From Sediminibacillus dalangtanensis (GTDB taxonomy: Bacteria > Bacillota > Bacilli > Bacillales > Amphibacillaceae): a DNA stretch of 64,000 bases. Within the stretch, counting starts at the first letter, position 1, and each line of letters starts with the position of its first letter. The DNA is taken from the NCBI RefSeq assembly GCF_017792025.1, contig NZ_CP046956.1, positions 806,001 to 870,000 of the forward strand. The letters run 5' to 3'. The position numbers were made by a program, and so were the translations under genes. The notes below the pieces were generated by a model. It was not told the DNA's origin and ran no database searches. It worked only from the letters and a program-made list of their open reading frames with translations. Positions 40,868 through 49,393 of the stretch are shown in pieces.

Positions 40868-41296
40868 ATGAGTAACGTGAATATGGAAATGACGGAGAGT
40901 CAGTACAAAAAGTTGACCGAGCTTGTTTATTTAGGGAATTGGCTAGTGAATGCCCACCGAAACGAAGAAATTACCCACTATGAAGAACTAGAACAATTTG
41001 TTTATAAAAATGCCGGGTTAGCCGATGTTGTGACATATGATGAAGAAGAAGATTTTTACAGCATGGCCCCTGAACAGGAAGAAAAACTCCATCGTTATAT
41101 AAAGGAATATGAAGACTATAATTTTTGGGAAGAATTGACCTATCGACTGGCTAACCGTGACTTGTTGCGAGAGCTTGGGCCGAAAGGGAAACTGGAGCAA
41201 AAGGACATAGAAAGAAGGATTGAACTGGCTGAAGGATACGAGAACGAGTTTATAAAGAATGGATTGAGGAATGTGACCGTCAACAAAACCAGTTAG
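40868..41296 (+). CDS. Hypothetical acidic protein, 142 aa
   Basis: No family recognised by name. The product is strongly acidic, helical, without membrane segment or Cys: ESQYKKLTELVYLGNWLVNA near the N-terminus, an acidic middle (VVTYDEEEDFYSMAPEQEEK), YNFWEELTYRLANRDLLREL and a basic end. ATG 40868 after AAGGAGAG. It starts 10 bases after the STAS protein and shares its transcript, ending in a strong terminator, so the two may act together. Confidence 0.75.
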   Translation: MSNVNMEMTESQYKKLTELVYLGNWLVNAHRNEEITHYEELEQFVYKNAGLADVVTYDEEEDFYSMAPEQEEKLHRYIKEYEDYNFWEELTYRLANRDLLRELGPKGKLEQKDIERRIELAEGYENEFIKNGLRNVTVNKTS

Positions 41297-41297
41297 T

Positions 41298-41331
41298 AAA
41301 GGCAGCGCTCCCTTTTAGAGCGCTGCCTTTC
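41298..41331 (+). terminator. Terminator after the acidic protein
   Basis: Arms AAAGGCAGCGCTC / GAGCGCTGCCTTT, perfectly complementary. Confidence 0.85.
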
Positions 41332-41350
41332 TATTCATGTGCTGCACTGT

Positions 41351-41491
41351 TTATTCACTTGCTTCGGTCGTATTAAAAAACATTTTTTCATCTTTGTAAG
41401 TAGGGGTTTTTCCTTTATCACGATGCTGATCTTTCCCCATTTTTCCATCTGACTCGTAACTTTGCTTATACGTTTTCTTATCTTTGTCCAA
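41351..41491 (-). CDS. Small hypothetical protein, 46 aa
   Basis: Open frame whose best start is TTG 41491, 8 bases after AAAAGGAG on the minus strand. The product is very hydrophilic and Lys/Asp-rich (KDKKTYKQSYESDGKMGKDQ, KGKTPTYKDEKMF). Family unknown. The frame extends upstream to 41545 without a better start. Divergent from the glycosylase gene. Small basic/acidic proteins of this look are common among spore or stress products, but that is only an analogy. Confidence 0.5.
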   Translation of the reverse strand: MDKDKKTYKQSYESDGKMGKDQHRDKGKTPTYKDEKMFFNTTEASE

Positions 41492-41573
41492 TTCTAAAAC
41501 TCCTTTTATGTCGTAGGGTTGCCATGACCTGGTGCTGGTATGCAAATAATTCGAAAGAGAGGAGGTAGTGTCT

Positions 41574-42101
41574 ATGTTGGAACCAATTCCTGATCATTTA
41601 CGGAAACATTTGAAAATCCTGTTTGTAGGGTTTAATCCTAGTATTAAGTCATCTGAAACAGGTCATCATTATGCTAATCCAAACAACCGCTTCTGGACCA
41701 TTCTCTATCGATCCGGACTGACACCTGTTAAGCTTTCCGCACAGGAAGATGCCCGGCTGCTGGAATATGGATATGGGTTAACAAACATCGTCTCGCGGCC
41801 GACAAAGGAAGCGGCTGATATAACGAAAGCGGAGTATCAGCGGGGAAGGGTGGATTTGCTGGATAAAATAACCCGTTATCATCCCAAAGTTGTTTGTTTT
41901 GTCGGGAAGGGAGTTTATCAGGAGTTTAGTCAGAAACGGCAGGTTCCTTGGGGAATGCAGGATGATCCTGTAAGCAGCAGCTATGAATTTGTAGCTCCGT
42001 CTTCGAGCGGCCTGGTCAGAATGAAACTGGACGAAATTACAGCTATTTATCAAAAATTGACAGAAGTATTGAAGAAAGGGGATGGCCACCAATGGAATTA
42101 G
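41574..42101 (+). CDS. mug: G/U (T) mismatch-specific DNA glycosylase
   Basis: Uracil-DNA glycosylase superfamily, MUG/TDG type, removing U or T from G mismatches by base excision. Seen: ILFVGFNPSIKSSETGHHYA (active-site GxNP with Asn), NNRFWTILYRSGL, YGYGLTNIVSRPTKEAADIT, VVCFVGKGVYQEF and the minor-groove loop VAPSSSGLVRM (NPSGLN in E. coli Mug). About 175 residues. ATG 41574 follows GGAGGT by 7 bases; GTG at 41568 is the alternative. Overlaps the next gene by 10 bases. Confidence 0.9.
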   Translation: MLEPIPDHLRKHLKILFVGFNPSIKSSETGHHYANPNNRFWTILYRSGLTPVKLSAQEDARLLEYGYGLTNIVSRPTKEAADITKAEYQRGRVDLLDKITRYHPKVVCFVGKGVYQEFSQKRQVPWGMQDDPVSSSYEFVAPSSSGLVRMKLDEITAIYQKLTEVLKKGDGHQWN

Positions 42102-42850
42102 CTATCGTCACGGGAGCATCACGCGGTCTTGGCGCAGCTTTGACTAAGAGACTTTTGTTGCAAGGAACAAATGTCATCGGTATTTCACGACAGGATAATC
42201 AGGAGTTGCAGGAAATTGCTAAACAAAACCAGCTTCAGTATCAGTATTACAAATGTGATTTAGCCGACATCAAGGATGTTGAAAAAGTTTTTGAGCAGGT
42301 AGCAAATAAGGCTTTTAACGGTACCTTTGAAAAGGTTTATTTAATTAATAACGCTGGAGTAGTCAGTCCGATCGATACTGCCGGTAATTATGATACGGCT
42401 ACTTTAAGCAATCATATCCAAGTTAATCAATTGGCTCCTATGACGACGACCAACTTACTGATTGCTGAGGCAGAAAAATCGTCTCTTCCACTAGTTGTAG
42501 TCAATGTCACTTCTGGTGCAGCGAATCGTTCTGTCTATGGCTGGAGTGCGTACAGCAGTACAAAAGCCGCGCTCAATCGATTTACGCAGACGGTCGCTCT
42601 CGAACAGAGTGCAAAAGAAACAGGAAATAAAGCCATATTGTATGACCCTGGCAAAATGGATACGGACATGCAAGGAACGATTCGCTCTTCCAGTGAAGAG
42701 CAATTCCAGGATGTGGAACAGTTCAAGCAATTGAAACAAGCCAATCAGTTACGGGGAGCAGAAATTGTCGCAGACCATCTGGTTTCCGTGATAAACCTCG
42801 GAGTCCGGCTGGAAAATGGTAAGATGTACAGTATCAAGGACGCTGATTAA
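42092..42850 (+). CDS. yueD: Benzil reductase / sepiapterin-reductase-like SDR
   Basis: Short-chain dehydrogenase, NADPH-dependent by family. Seen: LAIVTGASRGLGAALTKRLL, NVIGISRQDN (Arg suggests NADP), YKCDLADIKDV, YLINNAGVVSPID, NVTSGAANRSVYGWSAYSST with YSSTKAAL catalytic Tyr/Lys, and LYDPGKMDTDMQ. This order matches the (S)-benzoin-forming benzil reductase YueD of Bacillus. 252 residues. Translation is coupled to the mug gene (overlap 42092-42101). The physiological carbonyl substrate is unknown. Confidence 0.87.
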   Translation: MELAIVTGASRGLGAALTKRLLLQGTNVIGISRQDNQELQEIAKQNQLQYQYYKCDLADIKDVEKVFEQVANKAFNGTFEKVYLINNAGVVSPIDTAGNYDTATLSNHIQVNQLAPMTTTNLLIAEAEKSSLPLVVVNVTSGAANRSVYGWSAYSSTKAALNRFTQTVALEQSAKETGNKAILYDPGKMDTDMQGTIRSSSEEQFQDVEQFKQLKQANQLRGAEIVADHLVSVINLGVRLENGKMYSIKDAD

Positions 42851-42884
42851 AAACAATTTTGCCCCATAAAGGTGTAGATGGTGA

Positions 42885-43400
42885 GATAAGGCTGGGACAT
42901 AACATAAAACCTTTTTAAAAACCGAACCATGACGGGAAAGGAAGGATGAAAAGAGTTCTGTTTCCAATGAAGGATGACAACCATTCCCACCGGCAATGAA
43001 GCACACATCTACCAACAGCATAAAAAGACGTCTATTAAAGGTTATCTTAAATGAAAAAATCAAAAGAGGCCGGGACAAAAGCATGGCTACCAAAGCAAAA
43101 ACCGAGCGAATTCTAAATGCCAGTCAAATTCGTTCGGTTTTTATTTGTACATTTACATTTTCTTTTTATCCTGTTGTTTGATACGTGCTTCGAATCGCTA
43201 CGGCAAGATACTTCGCGTTCCGTGGAAAGCGTAGTACCTTGCCGGAGTGGAAAGTTGCACTTTTCATAGGGTGGAACGTTTTGCTTTTTGCTCATCAAAA
43301 AAACCGAACGAATTGTGGAAGGTTTTCATTTTGGTCACGATGCTTTTGTCCCAGGCTCTTACTTTGGCTTCATGCTTTTATCCCAGCTGCTCCTTTACAT
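42885..43400. repeat. Family A copy A5, possibly nested in an older copy
   Basis: Inner copy 43063-43361 has complete inverted ends (AAAGAGGCCGGGACAAAAGC and TGCTTTTGTCCCAGGCTCTT), both hairpins and a shortened core. It is bracketed by a second, worn pair of ends: AAGGCTGGGACATAACAT near 42888 and CATGCTTTTATCCCAGCTGC near 43372. The outer pair suggests an older element into which A5 inserted, or a tandem array. Confidence 0.65.
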
Positions 43401-43566
43401 AGTGATAAAGAAAATATCCGCTTTGAACAGAAAAATTTTTTCAGAAGGTTTGAAAGCGATTTAAGTAAGGGAAAAGATTGATATAGCATATTGGCAGTTT
43501 TCTGCTGTCAAAAAGAATGTACATCATGAAAAGCAAGCGAACTAAATTTGAAGAAAGGAGATATAC

Positions 43567-45519
43567 ATGGCACTTAACGTTGCGCAAAAATTGATGAAGG
43601 ATCATTTGGTATCAGGAAAGATGGAAGCGGGAGAAGAAATTGGACTGAAAATTGATCAAACCTTGACCCAGGATGCAACAGGGACACTGGTTATGCTTGA
43701 ACTGGAAGCTATGGGGATAGACCGAGTGAAAACGGAAGCCTCTGCGCAGTATGTCGATCATAATCTTATCCAGGTCGACCATAAGAATCCGGATGACCAT
43801 TTATTCCTGGAAAGTGCAACAAGAAGATTCGGAGTCCACTTCAGCAAACCAGGAAACGGGGTGAGCCATCCGGTTCATATGCAGCGAATTGGGAAGCCGG
43901 GAAAAACGATGGTGGGCTCAGATAGCCATACCTGTGCTGCAGGATCAATTGGTATGCTGGCAATGGGAGCAGGTGGTATGGAAGTCGCGCTTGCCATGGC
44001 TGGCCAGCCATTCTACGTGAAAATGCCGAAAATATGGGGCGTGAACCTTACTGGTGAATTGCCGGACTGGGTAAGCGCCAAGGATGTTATCCTGGAACTG
44101 TTAAGAAGGCATGGTGTAAAAGGCGGTGTTGGAAAAATTATTGAGTTTTATGGACCTGGAGTCAGTCAACTCGGGGCTATGGATCGCCATGTGATTGCCA
44201 ATATGGGGGCTGAATTGGGTGCCACTACTACTGTTTTTCCATCTGATGAAGAAGTGCGAAAATTTCTGGAGATGGAAGAGCGAGGCGAAGACTGGGTCGA
44301 GCTAAAAGCGGATAAGGATGCTTCCTATGATTTAGAGGAAGAAATCAATTTATCGATGTTGGAACCGTTAATCGCCAAGCCCTCCAGTCCTGGAAATGTC
44401 GTCCCTGTCCGAGAAGTGGCAGGTGAACCTATTTATCAGGCTTATATCGGATCTTCGGCAAATCCGGGATATCGCGATGTGGCAATCGTAGCGGAAATTT
44501 TGAAAGGGAAACAGGTTTCTAACAGTGTATCCCTGGATATTAATCCGGCATCTCGACAACTCTTGTCCGATATGACAAAGTCTGGACTGCTGTTTGAATT
44601 GATTCAGGCAGGAGGCAGGCTGCATCAGGCAGGATGTAACGGCTGTATAGGAATGGGGCAAGCGCCGGCAACCGGCAGAAACAGCTTGCGGACAACACCG
44701 CGCAACTTTCCGGGTCGTTCAGGTACCAAAGAGGATTCAGTGTTTTTGTGTAGCCCGGAAACAGCAGCTGCATCTGCCTTAACAGGAAAAATCACCGATC
44801 CGCGTGACCTGGATATGGAGTATCCGAAGGTTGAGCTTCCCGATAAGCCGACCATTAATAATGAATTGTTGGAGGAACCACTCCCTTTGGAGGAAGCAAG
44901 AAAAACGGAGCTTGTTAAAGGGCCGAATATATCGAAAATCCCTGAATTTGAAGCATTGCCAGATGAAATGGAATTACCTGTTTTATTCAAAGTTGGAGAT
45001 GATATCTCGACAGATGAAATTTTAGCAGGCGGTGGGCGTGTCCTTCCTTATCGCAGTAATTTGGAGGAAATCAGTAAGTTTACTTTCGAAATTTTGGACG
45101 GAACTTATTATGAGCGGGCGATGGAAACGAGAGACGCCGGCGGTCATGTGATAATCGGCGGTAGTAACTATGGACAAGGCTCCAGCCGTGAACATGCTGC
45201 TCTCGCACCGCGTTATCTGGGGCTTCGCTTTGTTATCGTGAAGGATTATGCGAGAATTCACTGGCAAAATCTCGTCAACTTTGGCGTGTTGCCGTTAGAG
45301 TTTGTTCATGATGAGGATTATGACATGCTTGAACAGGGAGATGTACTGCGGGTGAAAAACCTGCATCGAACATTGCCGGCTACAAATGCATTGGAAGTTG
45401 AAGTGAAAGGGAAAGGACCGATAGAAGCTAAACACTCGCTTTCTAAACGTCAAATCGATGTCATGCTTCACGGAGGTTTGATTAACTGGGTCAAACAAGG
45501 TAAAGCCAAAAATAGTTAG
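43567..45519 (+). CDS. Aconitate hydratase (Aquifex/LeuC-like type)
   Basis: Citrate-isocitrate isomerase with a [4Fe-4S] cluster. Length 650 residues and the layout match the single-chain putative aconitase type rather than the 900-residue AcnA. Seen: VMLELEAMGIDRVKTE, DHNLIQVD, GSDSHTCAAGSIGMLAMGAG with cluster Cys, QAGCNGCIGMGQAPATG with the other two Cys, RNFPGRSGTKEDSVFLCSPE, and in the swivel domain GDDISTDEILAGG, GGSNYGQGSSREHAALAPRY and KDYARIHWQNLVNFGVLPL. The ribosome binding site AAAGGAGATATAC before ATG 43567 is near ideal. Own terminator. Confidence 0.92.
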   Translation: MALNVAQKLMKDHLVSGKMEAGEEIGLKIDQTLTQDATGTLVMLELEAMGIDRVKTEASAQYVDHNLIQVDHKNPDDHLFLESATRRFGVHFSKPGNGVSHPVHMQRIGKPGKTMVGSDSHTCAAGSIGMLAMGAGGMEVALAMAGQPFYVKMPKIWGVNLTGELPDWVSAKDVILELLRRHGVKGGVGKIIEFYGPGVSQLGAMDRHVIANMGAELGATTTVFPSDEEVRKFLEMEERGEDWVELKADKDASYDLEEEINLSMLEPLIAKPSSPGNVVPVREVAGEPIYQAYIGSSANPGYRDVAIVAEILKGKQVSNSVSLDINPASRQLLSDMTKSGLLFELIQAGGRLHQAGCNGCIGMGQAPATGRNSLRTTPRNFPGRSGTKEDSVFLCSPETAAASALTGKITDPRDLDMEYPKVELPDKPTINNELLEEPLPLEEARKTELVKGPNISKIPEFEALPDEMELPVLFKVGDDISTDEILAGGGRVLPYRSNLEEISKFTFEILDGTYYERAMETRDAGGHVIIGGSNYGQGSSREHAALAPRYLGLRFVIVKDYARIHWQNLVNFGVLPLEFVHDEDYDMLEQGDVLRVKNLHRTLPATNALEVEVKGKGPIEAKHSLSKRQIDVMLHGGLINWVKQGKAKNS

Positions 45520-45555
45520 ATACGTCAAAACCTAACATATCAGTCCTTCAAAGAA

Positions 45556-45600
45556 GTGGCTGCCTCACTAGTAGAAAATCTATGGGGCAGCCATTTTTTA
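45556..45600 (+). terminator. Terminator after the aconitase
   Basis: Arms TGGCTGCCTC / GGGGCAGCCA separated by 17 bases, then TTTTTT. Confidence 0.75.
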
Positions 45601-45708
45601 GGATAGGCAACAGTCTTACACCTGTTAGTTCTTTTGTGCGTCCTGATAATTGCGGTAAAGTGAGGATAAAAGATTATCAAGTGTTTTAGGCGCGTTCACC
45701 CCGTTGAT

Positions 45709-46326
45709 TCAATCGAATCGGCAGGGTGCATTCGGGTCTGTAGCATCCTGGAACAATTGGAAAATTTGTTTTTGCGTATTCCGACTGATTGACAAGGGTG
45801 GCAACTGGTTCTCAGCAAAAAAAGCGGCATGGCTTGTTTCCACTCCGCCCGTCGGTTTGCCATCCTGCAGTTCGCATTGAACAAAAAATTTATAGACGTG
45901 ATACGGCATCGGCGGGTGATCGTGCTGGATGGTATCATAAACGGCAAGCATTCGGACTGGTTTTACTTTTAATCCCGCCTCTTCCAATGTTTCCTTGGCA
46001 GCAACTTCACCTGGGGATAGCCCCACATCTCCCCATCCGCCGGGCAGTGCCCATTTCCCATCGGATTTTTCCTGAACCAGTAGAAGTTCCCCTTTTTCCA
46101 GTACAACAGCTCTTATATCCACTTTAGGCGTTTGATAGCCGGTTTCATTTGTAAACAAGTCTGTCAATTTAACAAAGGGGATGTCTGTATGGCTGGAGAC
46201 AATTTCATTACTGATTTCCCGAAGGCGCTGAAAACGCTCTTGATCATATATATCTTGTGAATAAGCAAGACCTGCTTGTGCCAATGCCTGGATTTCTTTC
46301 GCCCAGGTCAGCCATTTCGGTTCCAT
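45709..46326 (-). CDS. Nudix hydrolase with Nudix_hydro N-terminal helical domain
   Basis: Nucleoside diphosphate-linked hydrolase. Residues 1-60 are a helical domain (EPKWLTWAKEIQALAQAGLA; DQERFQRLREISNEI) typical of the ADP-ribose or NDP-sugar Nudix group. The Nudix domain follows: VDIRAVVLEKGELLLVQEK, ALPGGWGDVGLSPGEVAAKE with TLEEAGLKV as Nudix box, where Lys stands for the usual Arg before Glu. 205 residues. Start ATG 46326 after AGGAGG. After the TGA the frame stays open for 27 more codons, with a possible GTG start at 45699, so a 24-residue peptide or readthrough cannot be excluded. Confidence 0.85.
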   Translation of the reverse strand: MEPKWLTWAKEIQALAQAGLAYSQDIYDQERFQRLREISNEIVSSHTDIPFVKLTDLFTNETGYQTPKVDIRAVVLEKGELLLVQEKSDGKWALPGGWGDVGLSPGEVAAKETLEEAGLKVKPVRMLAVYDTIQHDHPPMPYHVYKFFVQCELQDGKPTGGVETSHAAFFAENQLPPLSISRNTQKQIFQLFQDATDPNAPCRFD

Positions 46327-46439
46327 GTCTGTACCTCCTGTCGATTTCATTTTAAGAAACGCCTTTTACAATAATGTTTGCTTTTAATCGAGACCATTGA
46401 TTTACTTTCTCGTGTTTCCCTTCCCTGTTTTATTGGATG

Positions 46440-46515
46440 AGTACTTAACCAGCGCCGCGAAAATCCCCGCTTTCCGTGGGGAACACTTCCGTCTCCTCGT
46501 TGGCAAAAAACGTCC
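46440..46515. repeat. Core repeat fragment C4
   Basis: Fragment CGCCGCGAAAATCCCCGCTT with TCCGTGGGGAACACTTCCGT and CTCCTCGTTGGCAAAAAACG, related to the C1 core and lacking the second half. The rest of 46327-46612 contains the promoter of the next gene. Confidence 0.45.
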
Positions 46516-46612
46516 ACTATACTGGTCAAATACCCAAATTCGATAAATGCCCTTCCGACTTCCAAGAAGCAACATACGCTATAGTACATCGGAAAAAGGA
46601 GGGATTGTTTAA

Positions 46613-46741
46613 ATGAGTGGAGGAGCAGGTTACGGATATGGTTCCGGTTTTGCGTTGATTGTTGTCTTGTTCATCTTGCTTATTATTGTCGGGTCATCAT
46701 GGTTTGGTGGTGGCGGTGGCTACGGCTACGGCGGATACTAA
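46613..46741 (+). CDS. YjcZ-family small sporulation protein, 42 aa
   Basis: Tiny protein: Gly/Tyr-rich start ([11 protein letters not shown]), one hydrophobic helix ([18 protein letters not shown]) and Gly/Tyr-rich end ([12 protein letters not shown]). This is the typical pattern of the YjcZ/SscA-type sporulation proteins, which are mother-cell expressed and affect coat assembly in some relatives. ATG 46613 is 9 bases from AAAAAGGAGGG. Upstream CATACGCTA at about 46573 matches a sigma-K -10, but no AC stands at the right distance. Confidence 0.88.
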   Translation: MSGGAGYGYGSGFALIVVLFILLIIVGSSWFGGGGGYGYGGY

Positions 46742-46782
46742 TAAGCTCGACCGGTCCATTTAGATAAACCTAATCAATACAG

Positions 46783-46809
46783 GAGAGCTTCCAGTTGGAA
46801 GCTCTTTGT
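46783..46809 (+). terminator. Terminator after the YjcZ-like gene
   Basis: Stem AGAGCTTCC / GGAAGCTCT, then TTGTTTTG. Confidence 0.7.
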
Positions 46810-46915
46810 TTTGCTCTAATCCCCATGTTTTATTTTGGAGCTATTCTATTAAGGTAGCTATACCTTTGACTTCACCCAATTCTCGCACCTCCTGTAATTT
46901 CATTTCGTTTCATGC

Positions 46916-47434
46916 TTACTTGTTTTCTTCGTTGAAAAGAAAACAGACCATGTGTATTTCATCTACATATTTTTTTTCTTGTTTGATCGCATTTTTTTCT
47001 ATTCCGTAACAGGTAAACCCCGCTTTTTTATACAAATGCTGAGCTGCAAGATTATCAGCTACTACGCTAAGTCCAAGTTGTTCTATGCCGATTTCCGCTG
47101 CATCTCGTTTTGCTCTCTTTAACAGTTCATATCCTACTCCGTTTCCTCTGGCAGATGCAGTCACATACATAGCCAGAATGTCTGCCTTATGAGCCACTTT
47201 TTCCTGTTCTTTTCGTAACATGGTGACAACACCGACAAGTTGTTTCTCCATGTATGCACCGTATGTATAATTAGAAACAGCCTCGAGTCTTTTGGCTGTC
47301 GAGTCAACCGGGTTCTCTTTTGCTAACGCAGCTTGATATGTAGTGAGAAATGCCTCTGGATTTTCCCGCAAAGCATCCAGTCTCAACTTCCAGTATTCAG
47401 CTGCATGGTCATGGCCAAGTCTGTGTATTTCCAA
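46916..47434 (-). CDS. GNAT-family N-acetyltransferase
   Basis: Acetyl-CoA-dependent transferase of unknown substrate. Seen: DHAAEYWKLRLDALRENPEA, GAYMEKQLVGVVTML, KADILAMYVTASARGNGVGY with the acetyl-CoA loop RGNGVGYELL, LGLSVVADNLAAQHLYKKAG and FTCYG. 172 residues. TTG 47434 follows AGGAGG by 7 bases on the minus strand. Monocistronic. Confidence 0.85.
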   Translation of the reverse strand: MEIHRLGHDHAAEYWKLRLDALRENPEAFLTTYQAALAKENPVDSTAKRLEAVSNYTYGAYMEKQLVGVVTMLRKEQEKVAHKADILAMYVTASARGNGVGYELLKRAKRDAAEIGIEQLGLSVVADNLAAQHLYKKAGFTCYGIEKNAIKQEKKYVDEIHMVCFLFNEENK

Positions 47435-47757
47435 TCAGATTCCTCCTGTAGAAACGAGAATAGATTTTCAGTTTATCATAGTATTACTGAATGTTGTGAT
47501 TATTTTTAAGTGGTATTGTTTCAGGAGCTATAAAGTGTGACAGAACGATCCTGGACTTTCTTCTCTTACTTTATGGACAGGTTATTTTACGGAAAGGAAC
47601 CGTCATGATAAACTTTATAATGGATAAAATCGCACAACGGAGATTATTAGCGCGTTTCATGCTCCTTTCATATACTGTTTATGCCCGTTGGTTCGGAAGA
47701 TGATTTACCTGCCGTTTCCCTCATGATAAAATAGATGATGTAGAAAGGAAGTCATAG
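47435..47757. other. Intergenic stretch between divergent genes
   Basis: About 320 bases between the GNAT gene (minus) and the methionine aminopeptidase (plus). Promoters are expected; I see no repeat or additional gene. Confidence 0.5.
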
Positions 47758-48513
47758 ATGATTACACGTAAAAGCAATCGAGAAATTGAAAAGATGCAGG
47801 AGGCTGGCAAGCTGCTTGCATCCACCCATAAAGAAATAGCAAAAAGAATGAAACCGGGTGTTACCACCATGGAAATTGAGAAATTCGTCGAGGATTATCT
47901 TGCCAAGCATGGAGCAACAGCCGAGCAGAAGGGTTATAATGGTTACCAATTTGCTACTTGCGCCTCAATCAACGATGAAATTTGCCATGGGTTCCCTCGA
48001 GATGAAGCACTGAAAGACGGCGATATCGTCACCATCGATATGGTAGTCAACTTAAATGGAGGGCTTGCTGATTCTGCCTGGACATATGCAGTCGGCGATG
48101 TCGACGAGAAAGGGAAACGGTTGATGGAAGTCACCGAAAAGTCCCTTTACAAAGGAATAGAAAAGGCACAGGCTGGAAGCCGAATAGGAGATATTGGCCA
48201 CGCTATTCAAACATATGCGGAAGCAGAAGGTTTTTCTGTTGTACGTGATTTTACGGGGCATGGCATCGGACCAACCATTCATGAGGATCCTCATATTCCC
48301 CATTTTGGTTTGGCAGGAAAAGGTCCGCGTTTAAAAGAAGGCATGGTTATCACAATCGAACCAATGTTGAATGAAGGCACTTGGCACAGTCAAATGGACA
48401 GTAACAATTGGACAGCACGGACAACTGACCAGGGAAGATCTGCCCAGTATGAACATACAGTAGTGATTACCAAGGAAGGCCCGAGAATTTTGACCAGTCA
48501 GGATGACATCTAA
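47758..48513 (+). CDS. Methionine aminopeptidase, type I (second, MapB-like)
   Basis: Removes the initiator Met from nascent proteins; two-metal enzyme. Seen: ITRKSNREIEKMQEAGKLLA, YNGYQFATCASINDEICHGF, DIVTIDMVVNLNGGLADSAW with the two Asp ligands, FTGHGIGPTIHEDPHIPHFG with His ligand, and EGMVITIEPMLNEGTWH with Glu ligand, then QYEHTVVITKEGP. 251 residues. It is not next to secY/adk/infA, so it is probably the non-essential second enzyme (MapB/YflG of B. subtilis). ATG 47758 after GAAAGGAAG. Terminator overlaps the stop. Confidence 0.9.
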   Translation: MITRKSNREIEKMQEAGKLLASTHKEIAKRMKPGVTTMEIEKFVEDYLAKHGATAEQKGYNGYQFATCASINDEICHGFPRDEALKDGDIVTIDMVVNLNGGLADSAWTYAVGDVDEKGKRLMEVTEKSLYKGIEKAQAGSRIGDIGHAIQTYAEAEGFSVVRDFTGHGIGPTIHEDPHIPHFGLAGKGPRLKEGMVITIEPMLNEGTWHSQMDSNNWTARTTDQGRSAQYEHTVVITKEGPRILTSQDDI

Positions 48514-48542
48514 GAGAAAGCAGCAATTGCTTTCTCTTTTTA
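48512..48542 (+). terminator. Terminator after the methionine aminopeptidase
   Basis: Stem AAGAGAAAGCA / TTGCTTTCTCTT followed by TTTA; it starts at the stop codon. Confidence 0.75.
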
Positions 48543-48616
48543 TCGTCCCTGTTGGTTGCGAGTGTATAGCCGGCTTTTTAGAAAATGGCTATTACCAAGT
48601 GAAAGGAGGAGACGGT

Positions 48617-49393
48617 GTGCGGGTTATCTCTATTTGTCCGAGCAATACCGAGCTGCTTGATTATTTAGGGAAGGTGGATACGTTGATCGCGGTCGATGAC
48701 TTCTCTGATTATCCTGAACGTGTCAAACAGTTGCCCAAAGTCGGTCCTGACTTATCAATCGATGTTGACAAAATTGCCGCGATGGGGCCCGATTTGGTTT
48801 TGGCTTCACTTAGTGTACCAGGCATGGAAAAAAATATTGAAGCGTTGGATAAACGGGGGGTTCCTTACATTATCTTGAATCCGAATTCTTTAGAAGAAAT
48901 CGCCAAGGATTTGGAGACAACAGGTGCAGCAATTGGAGAAGAAGCTCTGGGCAAACAAAAAGCGTTGCAGTTCAAAAATGAAACCGCTTCCTTCCGGTTG
49001 GCAATGGCTTCTTCCTATAGGCCATCCCTTTATTGGGAATGGTGGCCGAAGCCAGTATTCACACCGGGAAGAGAAAATTGGCTCACGGAAATCAGCGAGC
49101 TGGCCGGCGCCCGGAATATTTTTGATTCGGAAGCAGAGGCAAGTGTACAAACGAACTGGGAAGAAGTAAGAAGCAGAAACCCAGACCATATTTGTCTGGT
49201 CTGGGTTGGCATTCAGGAACAAAAGATGCGTCCGGAATTAATCAAAAAACGTCCTGGGTGGAACGAGCTGGACGCTGTCCGGCAAAACCGGATTCATGTA
49301 TTACCCGAGTCGCTGTTCTGCAGGCCATCGCCACGACTGCTGTTCGGTCTTGAAAAGCTGAACAAAATACTGGTGAAAGAACAAAGCCTTTAA
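48617..49393 (+). CDS. Cobalamin-binding (BtuF-like) protein without signal peptide
   Basis: Fold of class III solute-binding proteins (PF01497): VISICPSNTELLDYLGKVDT, LIAVDDFSDYPERVKQLPKV, GPDLSIDVDKIAAMGPDLV then LASLSVPG, EWWPKPVFTPGRENWLTEIS, NPDHICLVWVG and a final RPSPRLLFGLEKL. Real start is GTG 48617 after AAAGGAGGAG; the open frame back to 48503 crosses a terminator. There is no signal peptide or lipobox, which is known for a cytoplasmic subgroup annotated as cobalamin-binding proteins. 258 residues. No BtuCD transporter nearby. Confidence 0.8.
   Translation: MRVISICPSNTELLDYLGKVDTLIAVDDFSDYPERVKQLPKVGPDLSIDVDKIAAMGPDLVLASLSVPGMEKNIEALDKRGVPYIILNPNSLEEIAKDLETTGAAIGEEALGKQKALQFKNETASFRLAMASSYRPSLYWEWWPKPVFTPGRENWLTEISELAGARNIFDSEAEASVQTNWEEVRSRNPDHICLVWVGIQEQKMRPELIKKRPGWNELDAVRQNRIHVLPESLFCRPSPRLLFGLEKLNKILVKEQSL

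Noticed and set aside
48503..48616. N-terminal extension of the cobalamin-binding-like protein that might act as a signal peptide
   Set aside because: The segment is encoded by the map terminator hairpin, and GTG 48617 has a strong AAAGGAGGAG site.
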